Counted from the stretch's first letter, positions 20,580-29,400 are shown. The stretch: 64,000 nucleotides of DNA from Geomicrobium sp. JCM 19038 (GCF_000698125.1 NZ_BAXA01000003.1:62001-126000), one strand, 5' to 3'. The notes: a model not told the origin generated them from the sequence alone. Numbers and translations are program-made.

Positions 20580-20616
20580 CTCCCTTCAAAGCTGCTCCTT
20601 TGAAGGGAGTTTTGTT
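20580..20616 (+). terminator. SR1 terminator
   Basis: Perfect 12-bp stem CTCCCTTCAAAG / CTTTGAAGGGAG followed by TTTTGTTTG. Confidence 0.93.
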
Positions 20617-20696
20617 TGTATTGTGTTATACAATTCGCTCGACGAAAACGAGCTAAGCGTGTCGTATGAGTGGTTGGGAAGTTTGTTCACTTACCT

Positions 20697-20754
20697 TTGT
20701 CTTACACGTCTACGATTTGGTACAATATGTGCGCGATGACGTGCACATATTGTA
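20697..20754 (+). promoter_or_regulatory. yktA promoter overlapped by a perfect 12-bp inverted repeat
   Basis: -35 TTGTCT at 20697, 18-base spacer, -10 TACAAT at 20721. The -10 is the start of a perfect repeat TACAATATGTGC (20721-20732) and GCACATATTGTA (20743-20754) with a ten-base gap. It has no T tract, so it is not a terminator. It is placed like an operator, and the downstream arm would be in the transcript. Confidence 0.65.
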
Positions 20755-20779
20755 GTGTGGTTTAAAGGAGGAAATGAGA

Positions 20780-21058
20780 ATGGCAAAAGATGAAGTTTCA
20801 ATTCCGCTATCTCCAGATTGGTCTCAAGAAGAAATTGTTGCGGTCGCAAATTTCTTTTCGGTCATTGAGCAAGTGTATGACCAAGGGAAACAAGCGAGTG
20901 AAGTTTTAGCAGCTTATAAACAATTTAAATCGGTCGTTCCATCTAAAAGTGAAGAAAAGAAGACGTTTCAAGAGTATGATGAACAAGCTGACACGTCGAC
21001 TTATTCGGTCATTCAAAAAGCAAAAGCAGTAGAGCCTGATGAGAAAGTAAAATTGTAA
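20780..21058 (+). CDS. yktA: UPF0223 family protein YktA
   Basis: A 92-residue cytoplasmic protein of the UPF0223 family, found next to yktB and suhB in Bacillus. The family core PLSPDWSQEEIVAVANFFSVIEQVY is followed by a helical, charged C-terminal half. The start is ATG at 20780, eight bases after AAAGGAGG; the ATG at 20774 is too close to that site. Function unknown. Confidence 0.9.
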   Translation: MAKDEVSIPLSPDWSQEEIVAVANFFSVIEQVYDQGKQASEVLAAYKQFKSVVPSKSEEKKTFQEYDEQADTSTYSVIQKAKAVEPDEKVKL

Positions 21059-21060
21059 TA

Positions 21061-21095
21061 AAAAAGGACAAAGAGAATGTCTCTTTGTCCTTTTT
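21061..21095. terminator. Bidirectional terminator between yktA and yktB
   Basis: AAAAAGGACAAAGAG / CTCTTTGTCCTTTTT, a perfect 15-bp stem with a five-base loop, between convergent genes. Confidence 0.93.
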
Positions 21096-21722
21096 TAGAT
21101 GTTTAAGCTATGGCGATACAACGGCAATAACGTTTCATACGTGGTAATCGCTGTTTCTTTTAGACGTTCGTAGTTTTCAACGCGTGCATCCCCGCGATTG
21201 AGTTGTAAGCCAATTAAGAACTCACCTTTTTTTACGTCTCTAAACCGTTCTATTTTTTCACGTAGTGCTTTTTCATCCAAGTCTTGAAGTTTCTCAGCAC
21301 TTTTTTTTCGTGTGATCTGTAGAAATTGCAAACTCTCCAGGTAACGATTTAAGTTCTTCGATCTCGTTTAAGAATGCTTGACCAATATCTGATTTATTCG
21401 GTAGTTCATAAATGTACGCAAGCCAGATAAATAAATGATCATCAAAAAGCCCGAGTTGAAAATGTGGCAGCTTTTTATAACCTCGCTTGTTTGGGGCAAC
21501 AGCGAGCCACGAGTCATTCGGTGGATTGGTTGTTCTTCTTAAATGCTTAGCAATGTGTAGATGCATGTCTTCACCGGTAAGACGATTTAACTCAGCAGTG
21601 AGCTCGTCTCCAATTTCTTTAAACTTAGGCTGAATTTGCTCTCGCAATGCTTCCATACGATTTTCGAGGCCGTCAATTGTAAATACGTCAAAGTCCGAAG
21701 GTTTAAATCCTGTTTTCTCCAT
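21095..21722 (-). CDS. yktB: YktB, DUF1054 protein, frame broken by one extra base
   Basis: The protein reads normally from the ATG at 21722 (MEKTGFKPSDFDVFTIDGL) through HLHIAKHLRRTTNPPNDSWLA to STDHTKK. It then shifts frame at a run of eight A (T at 21301-21308 on the plus strand). With seven A it continues KSAEKLQDLDEKALREKIERFRDVKKGEFLIG to a stop at 21095, giving about 208 residues, close to B. subtilis YktB. This is the only insertion among the ten frame breaks, and it sits in a homopolymer. DUF1054 has a known fold but no agreed function. Confidence 0.88.
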
Positions 21723-21830
21723 AATAATCCCCTTTCTATATATATTGTACTAAGTTGAAGGTGTCTTGTCATACAATGAGTCACAATTCGTGTACGTGCA
21801 TTTACCTAAAACATCGAATTAGAATGTCAT

Positions 21831-21970
21831 TTGAAAATCGAAGCGCATATGATATAATATCCGAAATCAGAATTTTTAATCATGTGTCGCAGGTGATCGA
21901 AAGGCTTGGCCATCCGCCAAGTTCATAGGCGGCCCTAAGTTTTTCGGACAAAAAATGAGGGGTGTATGTA
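21831..21970 (+). promoter_or_regulatory. Promoter and folded leader of the YkzI-like gene
   Basis: Promoter TTGAAA (21831), 16-base spacer, TATAAT (21853). The leader of about 105 bases can form CTTGGC/GCCAAG at 21905-21921, or instead CCGCC/GGCGG at 21914-21932. The two hairpins share bases and exclude each other. CCCT downstream could also pair with the GAGGGG ribosome site. This looks switch-like, but no known riboswitch family is recognised. Confidence 0.5.
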
Positions 21971-22159
21971 ATGGAACAAGTGATTCAAGCGATGAAGAGA
22001 AACGACGCTGAGAAACGAATTCCTGTTGTACGTCTAGAGATTGATTATGAATTGGTCACCCTACACGATTATATGGTAGCGAATGATGAAAAGGGAATAG
22101 AACAAGTGAAGCTTAAATTGAAGAAACTCACACAGGAACTGTTAAGGCTTGAAGGATAA
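21971..22159 (+). CDS. ykzI: Small YkzI-like conserved protein
   Basis: A 62-residue, highly charged, helical protein (MEQVIQAMKRNDAEKRIPVVRLEIDYELVTLHDYMVAN). It lies between yktB and suhB, the place of ykzI in B. subtilis, and that position is the main ground for the name. The start is ATG at 21971 after GAGGGG; the upstream GTG at 21962 lies too close to that site. It ends in a strong terminator. Function unknown. Confidence 0.7.
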   Translation: MEQVIQAMKRNDAEKRIPVVRLEIDYELVTLHDYMVANDEKGIEQVKLKLKKLTQELLRLEG

Positions 22160-22176
22160 TCATACAGGGAGTTTTT

Positions 22177-22203
22177 AGCGGGCAGAAGCCCGCTTTTTTT
22201 TTA
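22177..22203 (+). terminator. Terminator after the ykzI-like gene
   Basis: AGCGGGC-AGAA-GCCCGCT followed by nine T. Confidence 0.92.
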
Positions 22204-22270
22204 CTTTCAATGTCATGTAAGCTAAACTAAGTGGAAGAGAAATGGATGGCTGGGAGAAGGAGCGAGTGAA

Positions 22271-23071
22271 TTGGAGACGCAACAAATGAACTGGTCAGCT
22301 TTAAAAGACGAGGCGGTATCTTTTGTAAAAACTGCAGCAACCCGCATTGTCGATGTGGAGCGTGAATCCTTACATATAGATACGAAAGAAGATGCAGATG
22401 ACTTAGTGACAGATAAAGATATTGAAATACAACGCCTGATGACCGATCAAATTCGAAAGTTCTATCCTACGCATCGTATTGTCGGGGAAGAAGGAGATCA
22501 TGACGATGTTCATAACGACGACACGATTACGTGGATTATTGATCCAATTGATGGGACAACCAATTTCGTTCATCAATCGATGAACTATTGCGTATCCGTT
22601 GGAATTTATCAACGAGGCATTGGATATGTTGGGATCGTTTATGATGTGAAAAGTGAAGAGTGGTTTACGGCGGTCCGCGGTCTCGGGGCGTACATGAACG
22701 GGAAGAGATTGCCAAAAAGAGCGTCGGTGCCATTTGAGCAAGCGATTTTAGGTTTTAACGCAAGGTGGCTCGTCGGTAAAGCTGACGAATCATTAAAACA
22801 AGGGTTTCAGACGATTGTACGAGACGTACGTGCAGTACGTTCATATGGTTCAGCAGCTCTTGAAAGTGCGTATGTTGCTGCAGGGCGACTAGACGGCTAT
22901 ATGAGCTTACGTCTATCGCCGTGGGATTTCGCTGCGGCTAAAGTATTGTTAGAAGAAACCGGCTGTGAATGCGTAAAAGTTGATGGTTCACCAATCTCTA
23001 TTGAAGACCAGAGTACGTACTTAGCTGCTGTGCCAAACGTTAGCCAAGAGTTTTTGAGTCGATTACAATAA
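22271..23071 (+). CDS. suhB: Inositol-1-monophosphatase family protein (SuhB/YktC)
   Basis: Magnesium-dependent phosphatase of 266 residues. Metal-binding motifs are present: GEEG at about residue 74, WIIDPIDGTTNFVH near 91-104, and WDFAAAKVLLEETG near 218. It starts with TTG at 22271, eight bases after AAGGAG; ATG at 22286 is a weaker choice. Inositol phosphate is the standard substrate, but many bacterial members also hydrolyse other sugar or nucleotide phosphates. Confidence 0.92.
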   Translation: METQQMNWSALKDEAVSFVKTAATRIVDVERESLHIDTKEDADDLVTDKDIEIQRLMTDQIRKFYPTHRIVGEEGDHDDVHNDDTITWIIDPIDGTTNFVHQSMNYCVSVGIYQRGIGYVGIVYDVKSEEWFTAVRGLGAYMNGKRLPKRASVPFEQAILGFNARWLVGKADESLKQGFQTIVRDVRAVRSYGSAALESAYVAAGRLDGYMSLRLSPWDFAAAKVLLEETGCECVKVDGSPISIEDQSTYLAAVPNVSQEFLSRLQ

Positions 23072-23074
23072 TAA

Positions 23075-23103
23075 AAAGAGCGTTCCGATGTGGAACGCTC
23101 TTT
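23075..23103. terminator. Bidirectional terminator between suhB and ylaF
   Basis: Perfect 12-bp stem AAAGAGCGTTCC / GGAACGCTCTTT. Confidence 0.9.
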
Positions 23104-23108
23104 AACGT

Positions 23109-23288
23109 TTAAGAAGCAGTATTACGGGATCGATATTTGGAAGAACCCATAAAGGCAATAACGACCATAACAGTTGCCAAGATGGCAATCAAGAAACTGC
23201 GTTCAGCAACAGCAACACCGTATGTGGCAATACCTAATACAGCAAGGACGGCTAAAAGCAACACGGGCCAATGAATATTCTTCAACAT
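23109..23288 (-). CDS. ylaF: Small membrane protein YlaF (DUF5325)
   Basis: A 59-residue protein with two hydrophobic segments (VLLLAVLAVLGIATYGVAVAE and FLIAILATVMVVIAFMG) and a basic C-terminal end. It is placed upstream of and divergent from typA, as ylaF is in Bacillus. The start is taken as ATG at 23288 after AGGTGA; GTG at 23294 is possible. Function unknown. Confidence 0.78.
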   Translation of the reverse strand: MLKNIHWPVLLLAVLAVLGIATYGVAVAERSFLIAILATVMVVIAFMGSSKYRSRNTAS

Positions 23289-23438
23289 TTTCACCTGCTT
23301 TTATTATTCTACATTTAGTGTAACGGAAATTGTCGTAATTGGAAAGGCACTTTATGAAGTGGAGTTGTCAAGAGAGATGTGCTAAAATAGAAAAGTTGAA
23401 CAGTATAAGTAACGGATTATAAGGGGAGAAGTCATCTA

Positions 23439-25271
23439 GTGAACAATAAACATGAATTAAGAAATATAGCGATTATCGCACACGTAGACCATGGAAAAAC
23501 GACACTTGTAGACGAATTATTAAAGCAATCAGGGACATTTAAAGAGCATGAGCAAGTCGCTGAGCGAGCGATGGATTCGAATGATCTTGAGAAAGAACGA
23601 GGCATTACGATTCTCGCAAAAAACACAGCCATTCAATACAACGATACGAAAGTTAACATTCTAGATACACCTGGACACGCCGACTTCGGTGGTGAAGTTG
23701 AACGAATCTTGAAGATGGTAGACGGTGTACTTCTCGTCGTTGATGCTTACGAAGGCTGTATGCCACAGACACGCTTCGTATTAAAGAAAGCATTAGCACA
23801 AGAATTAACGCCTGTTGTTGTTGTAAACAAGATTGATCGTGAGAACGCACGTCCAGACGAAGTTGTTGATGAAGTGCTAGATCTTTTCATTGAGCTCGGG
23901 GCGACAGATGAGCAAATTGATTTCCCTGTTGTGTACGCATCAGCGATTCAAGGAATCTCTAAACGTCCAGAAGACGAAAAGGATAGCGGTATGGAAGTTC
24001 TCTTTGAAACGATCGTAAAAGAAGTTCCTGCACCGGTTGAAAACAGTGACGAAGGATTACAATTCCAAGTAACGATGCTTGAGTACAACGATTTCTTAGG
24101 CCGTATTGGTGTTGGGCGTATTTTCCGAGGTTCACTGAACAAAGGTGATCGTTGTGTCGTTGTAAAACGTGACGGGAAAGAGCAATCGTTCCGCGTGAGT
24201 AAAATGTTCGGTTTCCACGGTTTAGAGAAGGTTGAAATTGAACATGCCTCTGCTGGAGACATTATTGCCATTGCCGGTATTGATGACATTAACGTAGGGG
24301 AGACGGTTTGTCATGAAGACAACATCGACCCGCTACCGCTCGTTCGAATTGATGAGCCGACACTACAAATGACGTTCCTTACGAACAACAGTCCATTTGC
24401 AGGACTTGAAGGCAGCCATGTGACGAGCCGTAAATTAGAAGAGCGTCTGTTCCGTCAATTAGAAACAGATGTTAGTTTGAAAGTTGAGCAAACGGAATCT
24501 CCTGATGCTTGGACAGTTTCTGGTCGTGGTGAATTGCACTTGTCGATTCTCATTGAGAACATGAGACGTGAAGGTTATGAGCTACAAGTATCAAAGCCAG
24601 AAGTTATTATTAAAGAAATTGACGGTGTAAAATGTGAGCCGTACGAGCACGTTCAAGTAGACGTTCCAGACCAATATACAGGTTCTGTTATGGAGGCACT
24701 TGGTGCACGTAAAGGCGAGATGCTCAACATGGAGCAACAAGGGGATGGACAAGTTCGTCTTGAGTTTAAGATCCCATCTAGAGGGCTCGTAGGGTACAGT
24801 ACAGAATTTATGAGTCAAACAAAAGGTTACGGAATCATTAACCACTCGTTCGATTCGTATCAACCTGCTTTTGACGGTCGCATCGCAGGGCGTCGTGAAG
24901 GTGTCTTAATTTCGAATGATAAAGGAAAAGCAACGACGTACAGCATGACTCAACTTGAAGATCGTGGTGTCATGTTTATCGAACCAGGTACTGAAGTATA
25001 TGAAGGAATGGTTGTTGGTGAACACAATCGTGACAACGATCTTGCTGTAAACATTACGAAAGAAAAAGCAGCAAACAACATTCGTTCAGCAAACAAAGAA
25101 CAAACAACAACGTTAAAACGACCTCGCATTCACACACTTGAAGAAGCATTAGAGTATTTAGGTGATGATGAGTACTGTGAATTAACACCTGATTCAATTC
25201 GTTTACGTAAGAAGACGTTAAATACGGCGATGCGTGAACGTGAAACGAAACGTAAAAAGAAAACCTCGTAA
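23439..25271 (+). CDS. typA: Translational GTPase TypA/BipA
   Basis: Ribosome-binding GTPase of the EF-G family, 610 residues, needed for ribosome assembly at low temperature and under stress. GTPase motifs: G1 [10 protein letters not shown]2 ERGITI, G3 [15 protein letters not shown]4 NKIDRENA. The TypA-specific C-terminal part follows ([20 protein letters not shown]). The start is GTG at 23439 after AAGGGGAGA. It corresponds to B. subtilis YlaG. Confidence 0.97.
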   Translation: MNNKHELRNIAIIAHVDHGKTTLVDELLKQSGTFKEHEQVAERAMDSNDLEKERGITILAKNTAIQYNDTKVNILDTPGHADFGGEVERILKMVDGVLLVVDAYEGCMPQTRFVLKKALAQELTPVVVVNKIDRENARPDEVVDEVLDLFIELGATDEQIDFPVVYASAIQGISKRPEDEKDSGMEVLFETIVKEVPAPVENSDEGLQFQVTMLEYNDFLGRIGVGRIFRGSLNKGDRCVVVKRDGKEQSFRVSKMFGFHGLEKVEIEHASAGDIIAIAGIDDINVGETVCHEDNIDPLPLVRIDEPTLQMTFLTNNSPFAGLEGSHVTSRKLEERLFRQLETDVSLKVEQTESPDAWTVSGRGELHLSILIENMRREGYELQVSKPEVIIKEIDGVKCEPYEHVQVDVPDQYTGSVMEALGARKGEMLNMEQQGDGQVRLEFKIPSRGLVGYSTEFMSQTKGYGIINHSFDSYQPAFDGRIAGRREGVLISNDKGKATTYSMTQLEDRGVMFIEPGTEVYEGMVVGEHNRDNDLAVNITKEKAANNIRSANKEQTTTLKRPRIHTLEEALEYLGDDEYCELTPDSIRLRKKTLNTAMRERETKRKKKTS

Positions 25272-25300
25272 CCTTTGATTAGGAAAAGGAGGAATCGATC

Positions 25301-25636
25301 GTGGAAGGTCGAGAGATGACTGTAGATGATGTGTCTTTTGCAGCGGGATTATTTAATTTACACGAAAACATTGCATTAGGGTTTTGGTTGTTATATTTGA
25401 CAGTCGTAATCCTTTCAATTGTCGTGTTTAACCTTGGGTTTGCAAGAAAACTACCGCTTTTAAAAAACATCGTCGTTTATGCAGCGCTTTTAATAGGCTC
25501 ATTAATTATTGCGTTCTTTGGCGTGTTCTATCCAGTCGTTGAATCACTCATTGTAGCTGGTCTTATACTCGGGATTTACCGAATCCGATTACGAATGCAC
25601 AAACGGAGCAAACCGCAAAAAGAACAGACAAATTAA
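25301..25636 (+). CDS. ylaH: YlaH-like membrane protein
   Basis: A 111-residue protein with three hydrophobic segments between about residues 25 and 85 and a basic C-terminus (YRIRLRMHKRSKPQKEQ). It lies 29 bases behind typA, probably in the same transcript. GTG at 25301 follows AAAGGAGG. The family and place match YlaH of Bacillus; function unknown. Confidence 0.85.
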   Translation: MEGREMTVDDVSFAAGLFNLHENIALGFWLLYLTVVILSIVVFNLGFARKLPLLKNIVVYAALLIGSLIIAFFGVFYPVVESLIVAGLILGIYRIRLRMHKRSKPQKEQTN

Positions 25637-25672
25637 AACGGTACAGGTGAGCGCGCTCACCTGTACCGTTTT
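25635..25672. terminator. Bidirectional terminator between ylaH and ylaI
   Basis: Perfect 18-bp stem AAAACGGTACAGGTGAGC and its complement, two-base loop, T run after it. Confidence 0.93.
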
Positions 25673-25677
25673 TTCTT

Positions 25678-25869
25678 TTATGGATTGTTTTTATGATGGG
25701 GGATGTGATAATTGCCCGTCGCAAGTCGCTCTTCTGTTCGTTTAGCAATGCGCTCATAGCAATCTTTACACGTGTACGTATGAATCGGTCGGTTACGTAA
25801 CTTCTTTGTTTGTGGGTCTTCGTCGTTTAGAGAATCAACGCGATCACATAGTAAGCATTTCGCTCGCAC
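25678..25869 (-). CDS. ylaI: YlaI, small zinc-ribbon protein (DUF2197)
   Basis: A 63-residue protein with two Cys pairs, CLLC and CKDC, spaced like a zinc ribbon, between which lies the basic LRNRPIHTYT segment. Small size and basic charge suggest nucleic-acid or protein binding. It starts with GTG at 25869 after GAGGTGA. It is convergent with ylaH, as in B. subtilis. Function unknown. Confidence 0.87.
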   Translation of the reverse strand: MRAKCLLCDRVDSLNDEDPQTKKLRNRPIHTYTCKDCYERIAKRTEERLATGNYHIPHHKNNP

Positions 25870-26030
25870 GTTTCATTCACCTCGTTCAAAAAAGATAAAA
25901 ATCGTTTTTCATATAGTAATCGTGCAATGAAATTGAAAGACTTGTCAACATTGAAGCTCTCTGTGCATAAAAAAGTAGTAGAGGATCAATGCATGACGGA
26001 TGGGGACCCTCAATGCCGGGAGGTAATCGA

Positions 26031-27359
26031 TTGAAGAATATTTACGTTCTTGATACCAATGTTCTTTTGCAAGATCCATACGCGCTGTTTTCCTTTAAGC
26101 CTCATGATGTTGTTATTCCAGCTGTCGTATTAGAAGAGCTTGATGCGAAAAAAAAGAACATGGATGAACTAGGGAAAAATGCAAGAGAAGTGGCTAGGAT
26201 TCTTGATAAGTTGCGAGAAGAAGGACCGCTTCATAAAGGTATTAAAGTTGGAAGCGATTGTTTTGTACGAGTGGAATTAAATCATAGCTCATACAAAACC
26301 GTTGGTGTGACTCTTCCGGATGTAACGAATGATAATCGTTTAATTGCAGTAGCATTAAATTTAAACGTGGAACAACAAGCGGCTGAGCAAGCAAGAAAAG
26401 TCATTGTCGTCTCAAAAGATGCGCTCGTTCGAATTAAATCCGAAGCATTTGGCTTAACTGCGGAAGATTTTCTGTATGATCGTGTTGTCGTGAATGACGA
26501 ATTGTATAAAGGTTATCGCCGTCTTGAAGTTGATGGAACAGTACTTGAGAGTTTCTATGGAAATCAAACATTGCCTGTTCACGAATTGAAATGTGGTGAG
26601 CTAGAGCCAAATACGTTTTTAGTGTTAAAGAATCGACTGCAACCTTCTGTCTCAGGATTAGCAAAAGTGAACCACTCTGCAACGCATATAGAACCACTCC
26701 GCTATGAGCGTGAGCACATTTGGGGAGTGAAACCGAGAAATGTTCAGCAGAAAATGGCGATTGAATTGTTGCTTGATCCACAATTGCCACTCGTCACTCT
26801 TGCTGGAAAGGCAGGGACAGGCAAGACGTTGCTTTCGATTGCAGCGGGACTATATCAAGCTGAAGATTTAGGACGTTACAAAAAGCTACTCGTAGCAAGA
26901 CCTGTCGTGCCACTAGGGAAAGATATCGGGTATTTACCAGGGGAGAAAGAAGAAAAGCTTCGCCCATGGATGCAACCGATTTACGATAATTTGGAGTACT
27001 TGTTTAATACGAACAAGCCAGAGGAACTCGATCATATTTTAGCTGGCATGGGTGGTATTCAAGTGGAAGCTTTAACGTATATTCGCGGTCGTAGTTTGCC
27101 AAATCAATTTATCATTATTGATGAAGCGCAAAACTTAACGAAACACGAAGCCAAGACCATTCTTACACGTGTCGGAGAAAACAGTAAGGTCGTTCTCGTT
27201 GGAGATCCAGAGCAAATTGACCATCCGTATTTGGATGCGTATAACAATGGACTGACGTATGTAATTGAACGTTTTAAAAACGTTTCAATTAGCGGTCATA
27301 CAGCATTAGAAAAGGGCGAGCGCTCAGCACTAGCCCAATTAGCAGCAGATCTTCTTTAA
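26031..27359 (+). CDS. ylaK: PIN domain plus PhoH-like ATPase (YlaK)
   Basis: Two-domain protein of 442 residues, the same length as B. subtilis YlaK. Residues 1-150 are a PIN-domain ribonuclease fold (YVLDTNVLLQDP, VVLEELDAKK, TNDNRLIAVAL) with the conserved acidic residues. Residues about 240-442 are a PhoH ATPase with Walker A GKAGTGKT and Walker B FIIIDEAQNLT. Such proteins are thought to couple RNA unwinding and cleavage. The start is TTG at 26031 (LKNIYVLDTN), placed after GGGAGG; frame upstream of it is not conserved. Confidence 0.92.
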   Translation: MKNIYVLDTNVLLQDPYALFSFKPHDVVIPAVVLEELDAKKKNMDELGKNAREVARILDKLREEGPLHKGIKVGSDCFVRVELNHSSYKTVGVTLPDVTNDNRLIAVALNLNVEQQAAEQARKVIVVSKDALVRIKSEAFGLTAEDFLYDRVVVNDELYKGYRRLEVDGTVLESFYGNQTLPVHELKCGELEPNTFLVLKNRLQPSVSGLAKVNHSATHIEPLRYEREHIWGVKPRNVQQKMAIELLLDPQLPLVTLAGKAGTGKTLLSIAAGLYQAEDLGRYKKLLVARPVVPLGKDIGYLPGEKEEKLRPWMQPIYDNLEYLFNTNKPEELDHILAGMGGIQVEALTYIRGRSLPNQFIIIDEAQNLTKHEAKTILTRVGENSKVVLVGDPEQIDHPYLDAYNNGLTYVIERFKNVSISGHTALEKGERSALAQLAADLL

Positions 27360-27372
27360 GAGATGATCTTCG

Positions 27373-27834
27373 CTATGCATCAAGTCGAAGCCCGACAACA
27401 TCAGTGATCGGATTTTCGCGATTGGAACCGTCACCATAATAAATATGAAGAGGACCACTCGTTTTAATGACTTGACCGTTTTCAGAGAATACTGCGATCC
27501 ATTCTTTCGCAACGTCAATAGGCGCACTGTATTCTTCACCGTTTCTGCGAATTGCAACGAGCGTCTTCGCTTGGTCTGTCGGTTCAGCATTTTCAATAAA
27601 AGGTTTAAGAACCATCCCATAGGAGCCTTCAATGAGGGCTTCTTTTTTTGTGCGGATTTGATTCGTTTGCCATCTTCTCGGTCCGAATTCTGGCTCTTCT
27701 GGCTTATCTTGTTCTGATTGATCGTTAAAGTGTTGGTCCACATCGAGTTTGCGATTATCAAAGATCCATACCGTTGGGTCGATGGTAATCGTGAATTTAC
27801 TTTCTCCCGATAGTGTAAGTATGTGTTGATCCAT
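27373..27834 (-). CDS. ylaL: YlaL-like conserved protein
   Basis: A 153-residue soluble protein (MDQHILTLSGESKFTITIDP) with mainly beta-type sequence and a conserved PRRWQTNQIRTKKEALIEGSYGMVLKPF segment. No catalytic motif is evident. It is convergent with ylaK and divergent from glsA, as is ylaL in Bacillus. Function unknown. Confidence 0.8.
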   Translation of the reverse strand: MDQHILTLSGESKFTITIDPTVWIFDNRKLDVDQHFNDQSEQDKPEEPEFGPRRWQTNQIRTKKEALIEGSYGMVLKPFIENAEPTDQAKTLVAIRRNGEEYSAPIDVAKEWIAVFSENGQVIKTSGPLHIYYGDGSNRENPITDVVGLRLDA

Positions 27835-27875
27835 TTGAATCCTCCTCTAATTCCTACATCAATAATCGTAACAGC

Positions 27876-27905
27876 TTGTCTTCGTTTATGCTACTTTATT
27901 ATGAT
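27876..27905 (+). promoter_or_regulatory. Sigma-A promoter of glsA
   Basis: -35 TTGTCT, 18-base spacer, -10 TATGAT, 48 bases before the glsA start. Confidence 0.65.
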
Positions 27906-27952
27906 GATAATAGAAGAGAAAGGGCAACTTACAAAATAGGAGGCGGTAGTCT

Positions 27953-28885
27953 ATGTTAACTGAGAATTTTGTAAGAGAAATGAAAAAAACAATTGAAGAA
28001 GTTCGCCCGCTTTCATTAACTGGGAATGTTGCTGATTACATACCTGCACTGAAAAAAAGCGACCCGTCGATGGTTGCCTGCTCGATCTTTACAAAAGACG
28101 GTGCTTGTCATCGGTTTGGTGACGTCGGGACAACGTTTACGATTCAAAGCGTGTCAAAAGTGTTGACGCTCGCATTAGCGATTGAAGATCGTGGGAAAGA
28201 GTATGTATTTGAACGCGTGGGCATGGAACCTACAGGGGATCCGTACTATTCAATGGCAAGGCTTGAGCTAACCGACCAATCAAAGCCACTTAACCCAATG
28301 ATTAACGCCGGGGCACTCACGATTACATCAATGATTAAAGGCAATACAAAAGAAGAGAAGTTTGAGCGGATTTTGCATTTTATACGTGAACTTGCCGACG
28401 ATGAAGACATTACGTACAACGAAGACGTTGCGCAAAGTGAATATGACACAACAGACAAAAATCGAGCACTCGCTTATTATTTAAAGGCGAACAACATTCT
28501 AGAAGGCGACATTGATGAAGTGATTGATATTTATACGAAGCAATGTTCAATTGAGATGAGTTGTTGTCACCTTGCTAGAATCGGTCAAGTGCTCGGAAAC
28601 AGGGGATATAGTACACTACATGAAAAAGAGCTAGTTTCACCGAGGATTGCTCAGCTCGTTAAGACGTTTATGGTGACGTGCGGCATGTACAACAGCTCAG
28701 GGCAATTAGCGATCGAAGCAGGCATTCCCTCAAAAAGTGGTGTGTCTGGTGCAATTTTAGGTACTTTACCTGGTGGCATAGGCATAGGCATCTACAGTCC
28801 GGCGTTAGATGAGAAGGGAAATAGCGTTGTTGGCATTGAACTTTTAAAACGAATTTCACAAAATTACGATCTTAGCATTTTTTAA
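27953..28885 (+). CDS. glsA: Glutaminase
   Basis: Hydrolyses glutamine to glutamate and ammonia. The 310 residues have the beta-lactamase-like Ser-Lys pair in FTIQSVSKVLTLALA, the NPMINAGA segment and the SGVSGAILGTLPGG loop. In B. subtilis the gene here is ylaM (glsA2). The start ATG follows AGGAGG. Together with the GltS symporter and formiminoglutamase-like gene it adds to glutamate supply. Confidence 0.95.
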   Translation: MLTENFVREMKKTIEEVRPLSLTGNVADYIPALKKSDPSMVACSIFTKDGACHRFGDVGTTFTIQSVSKVLTLALAIEDRGKEYVFERVGMEPTGDPYYSMARLELTDQSKPLNPMINAGALTITSMIKGNTKEEKFERILHFIRELADDEDITYNEDVAQSEYDTTDKNRALAYYLKANNILEGDIDEVIDIYTKQCSIEMSCCHLARIGQVLGNRGYSTLHEKELVSPRIAQLVKTFMVTCGMYNSSGQLAIEAGIPSKSGVSGAILGTLPGGIGIGIYSPALDEKGNSVVGIELLKRISQNYDLSIF

Positions 28886-28907
28886 GCGGTTACTTGTAGG
28901 AATCAAC

Positions 28908-28936
28908 TTGCATTTTCTAGCTGTAGCCGATATGAT
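28908..28936 (+). promoter_or_regulatory. Sigma-A promoter of ylaN
   Basis: -35 TTGCAT, 17-base spacer, -10 TATGAT, followed within 31 bases by the coding region. Confidence 0.75.
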
Positions 28937-28966
28937 GGTAAGAGAGTTCAAACTGGAGGGATGCAT

Positions 28967-29251
28967 GTGCAGATGGAGACAGTGATGGACAGCAGAGAGC
29001 AGGCCTTCGCCATCCTAAAAGCAGATGCTGAGAAGATCAGGCAATTGATCGAAGTGCAGATGGATAACCTAACGATGCCGCAATGCCCATTGTATGAGGA
29101 AGTACTCGATACACAGATGTATGGGTTGTCTCGTGAAATTGATTTTGCGATTCGATTGAATCTTATTGATGAGGCGAATGGAAAGAACATATTGTCAGAA
29201 CTAGAACGTAAATTAGCCGCGTTACATGATGCAACTGTCGTGAATAAATAG
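28967..29251 (+). CDS. ylaN: YlaN, UPF0358 family protein
   Basis: Small helical protein of 94 residues with the very conserved [32 protein letters not shown] core. YlaN is needed for growth of B. subtilis on low iron and has been linked to the iron regulator Fur. The GTG at 28967, six bases after GGAGGG, is preferred; ATG at 28961 gives two more residues but sits almost on the ribosome site. Confidence 0.93.
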   Translation: MQMETVMDSREQAFAILKADAEKIRQLIEVQMDNLTMPQCPLYEEVLDTQMYGLSREIDFAIRLNLIDEANGKNILSELERKLAALHDATVVNK

Positions 29252-29277
29252 AGCCATTCTATCTACATAGAATGGCT
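29252..29277 (+). terminator. Terminator of ylaN
   Basis: AGCCATTCTA / TAGAATGGCT followed by TTTTTT. Confidence 0.92.
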
Positions 29278-29347
29278 TTTTTTAGTGTTTTTACGAGTAC
29301 ATTCGACACAATCATGTGCCTATTAGTAGCCGACCTAGAAATGAACG

Positions 29348-29356
29348 TGATATGAT
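29348..29356 (+). promoter_or_regulatory. Extended -10 promoter candidate of pycA
   Basis: TGATATGAT, an extended -10 element, 44 bases upstream of the pycA start; no good -35 is visible. Confidence 0.5.
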
Positions 29357-29400
29357 ATACATCTAGAATGAGAAATACATATTTGGTGGGAGGAACTTCG

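Larger units (their letters stand above)
20420..20616 (+). ncRNA. sr1: SR1-type dual-function small RNA
   Basis: A short transcript of about 197 bases with its own strong promoter, a 38-codon peptide gene and a strong terminator. Its position after the pdh region and before yktA matches SR1 of B. subtilis (about 205 bases), which acts both as an antisense regulator of ahrC mRNA and as mRNA for the GapA-binding peptide SR1P. The peptide family match is the main evidence. Here the reading frame ends only about ten bases before the terminator. Whether the base-pairing function is kept cannot be judged from this window. Confidence 0.85.

Noticed and set aside
21294-21331. Programmed ribosomal frameshift at the A8 run of yktB
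   Set aside because: YktB relatives are encoded in one frame, no stimulatory structure is seen, and nine other single-base breaks in the window point to sequence errors.
21860-21948. TCCGAAA / TTTCGGA as the closing stem of a leader RNA
   Set aside because: The left arm lies between the -10 and the expected transcription start, so it would not be transcribed in full.
27339-27761. 140-codon minus-strand frame opposite the ylaK end and ylaL
   Set aside because: It lies within ylaL in another frame, has no ribosome site, and its composition is that of a shadow frame.
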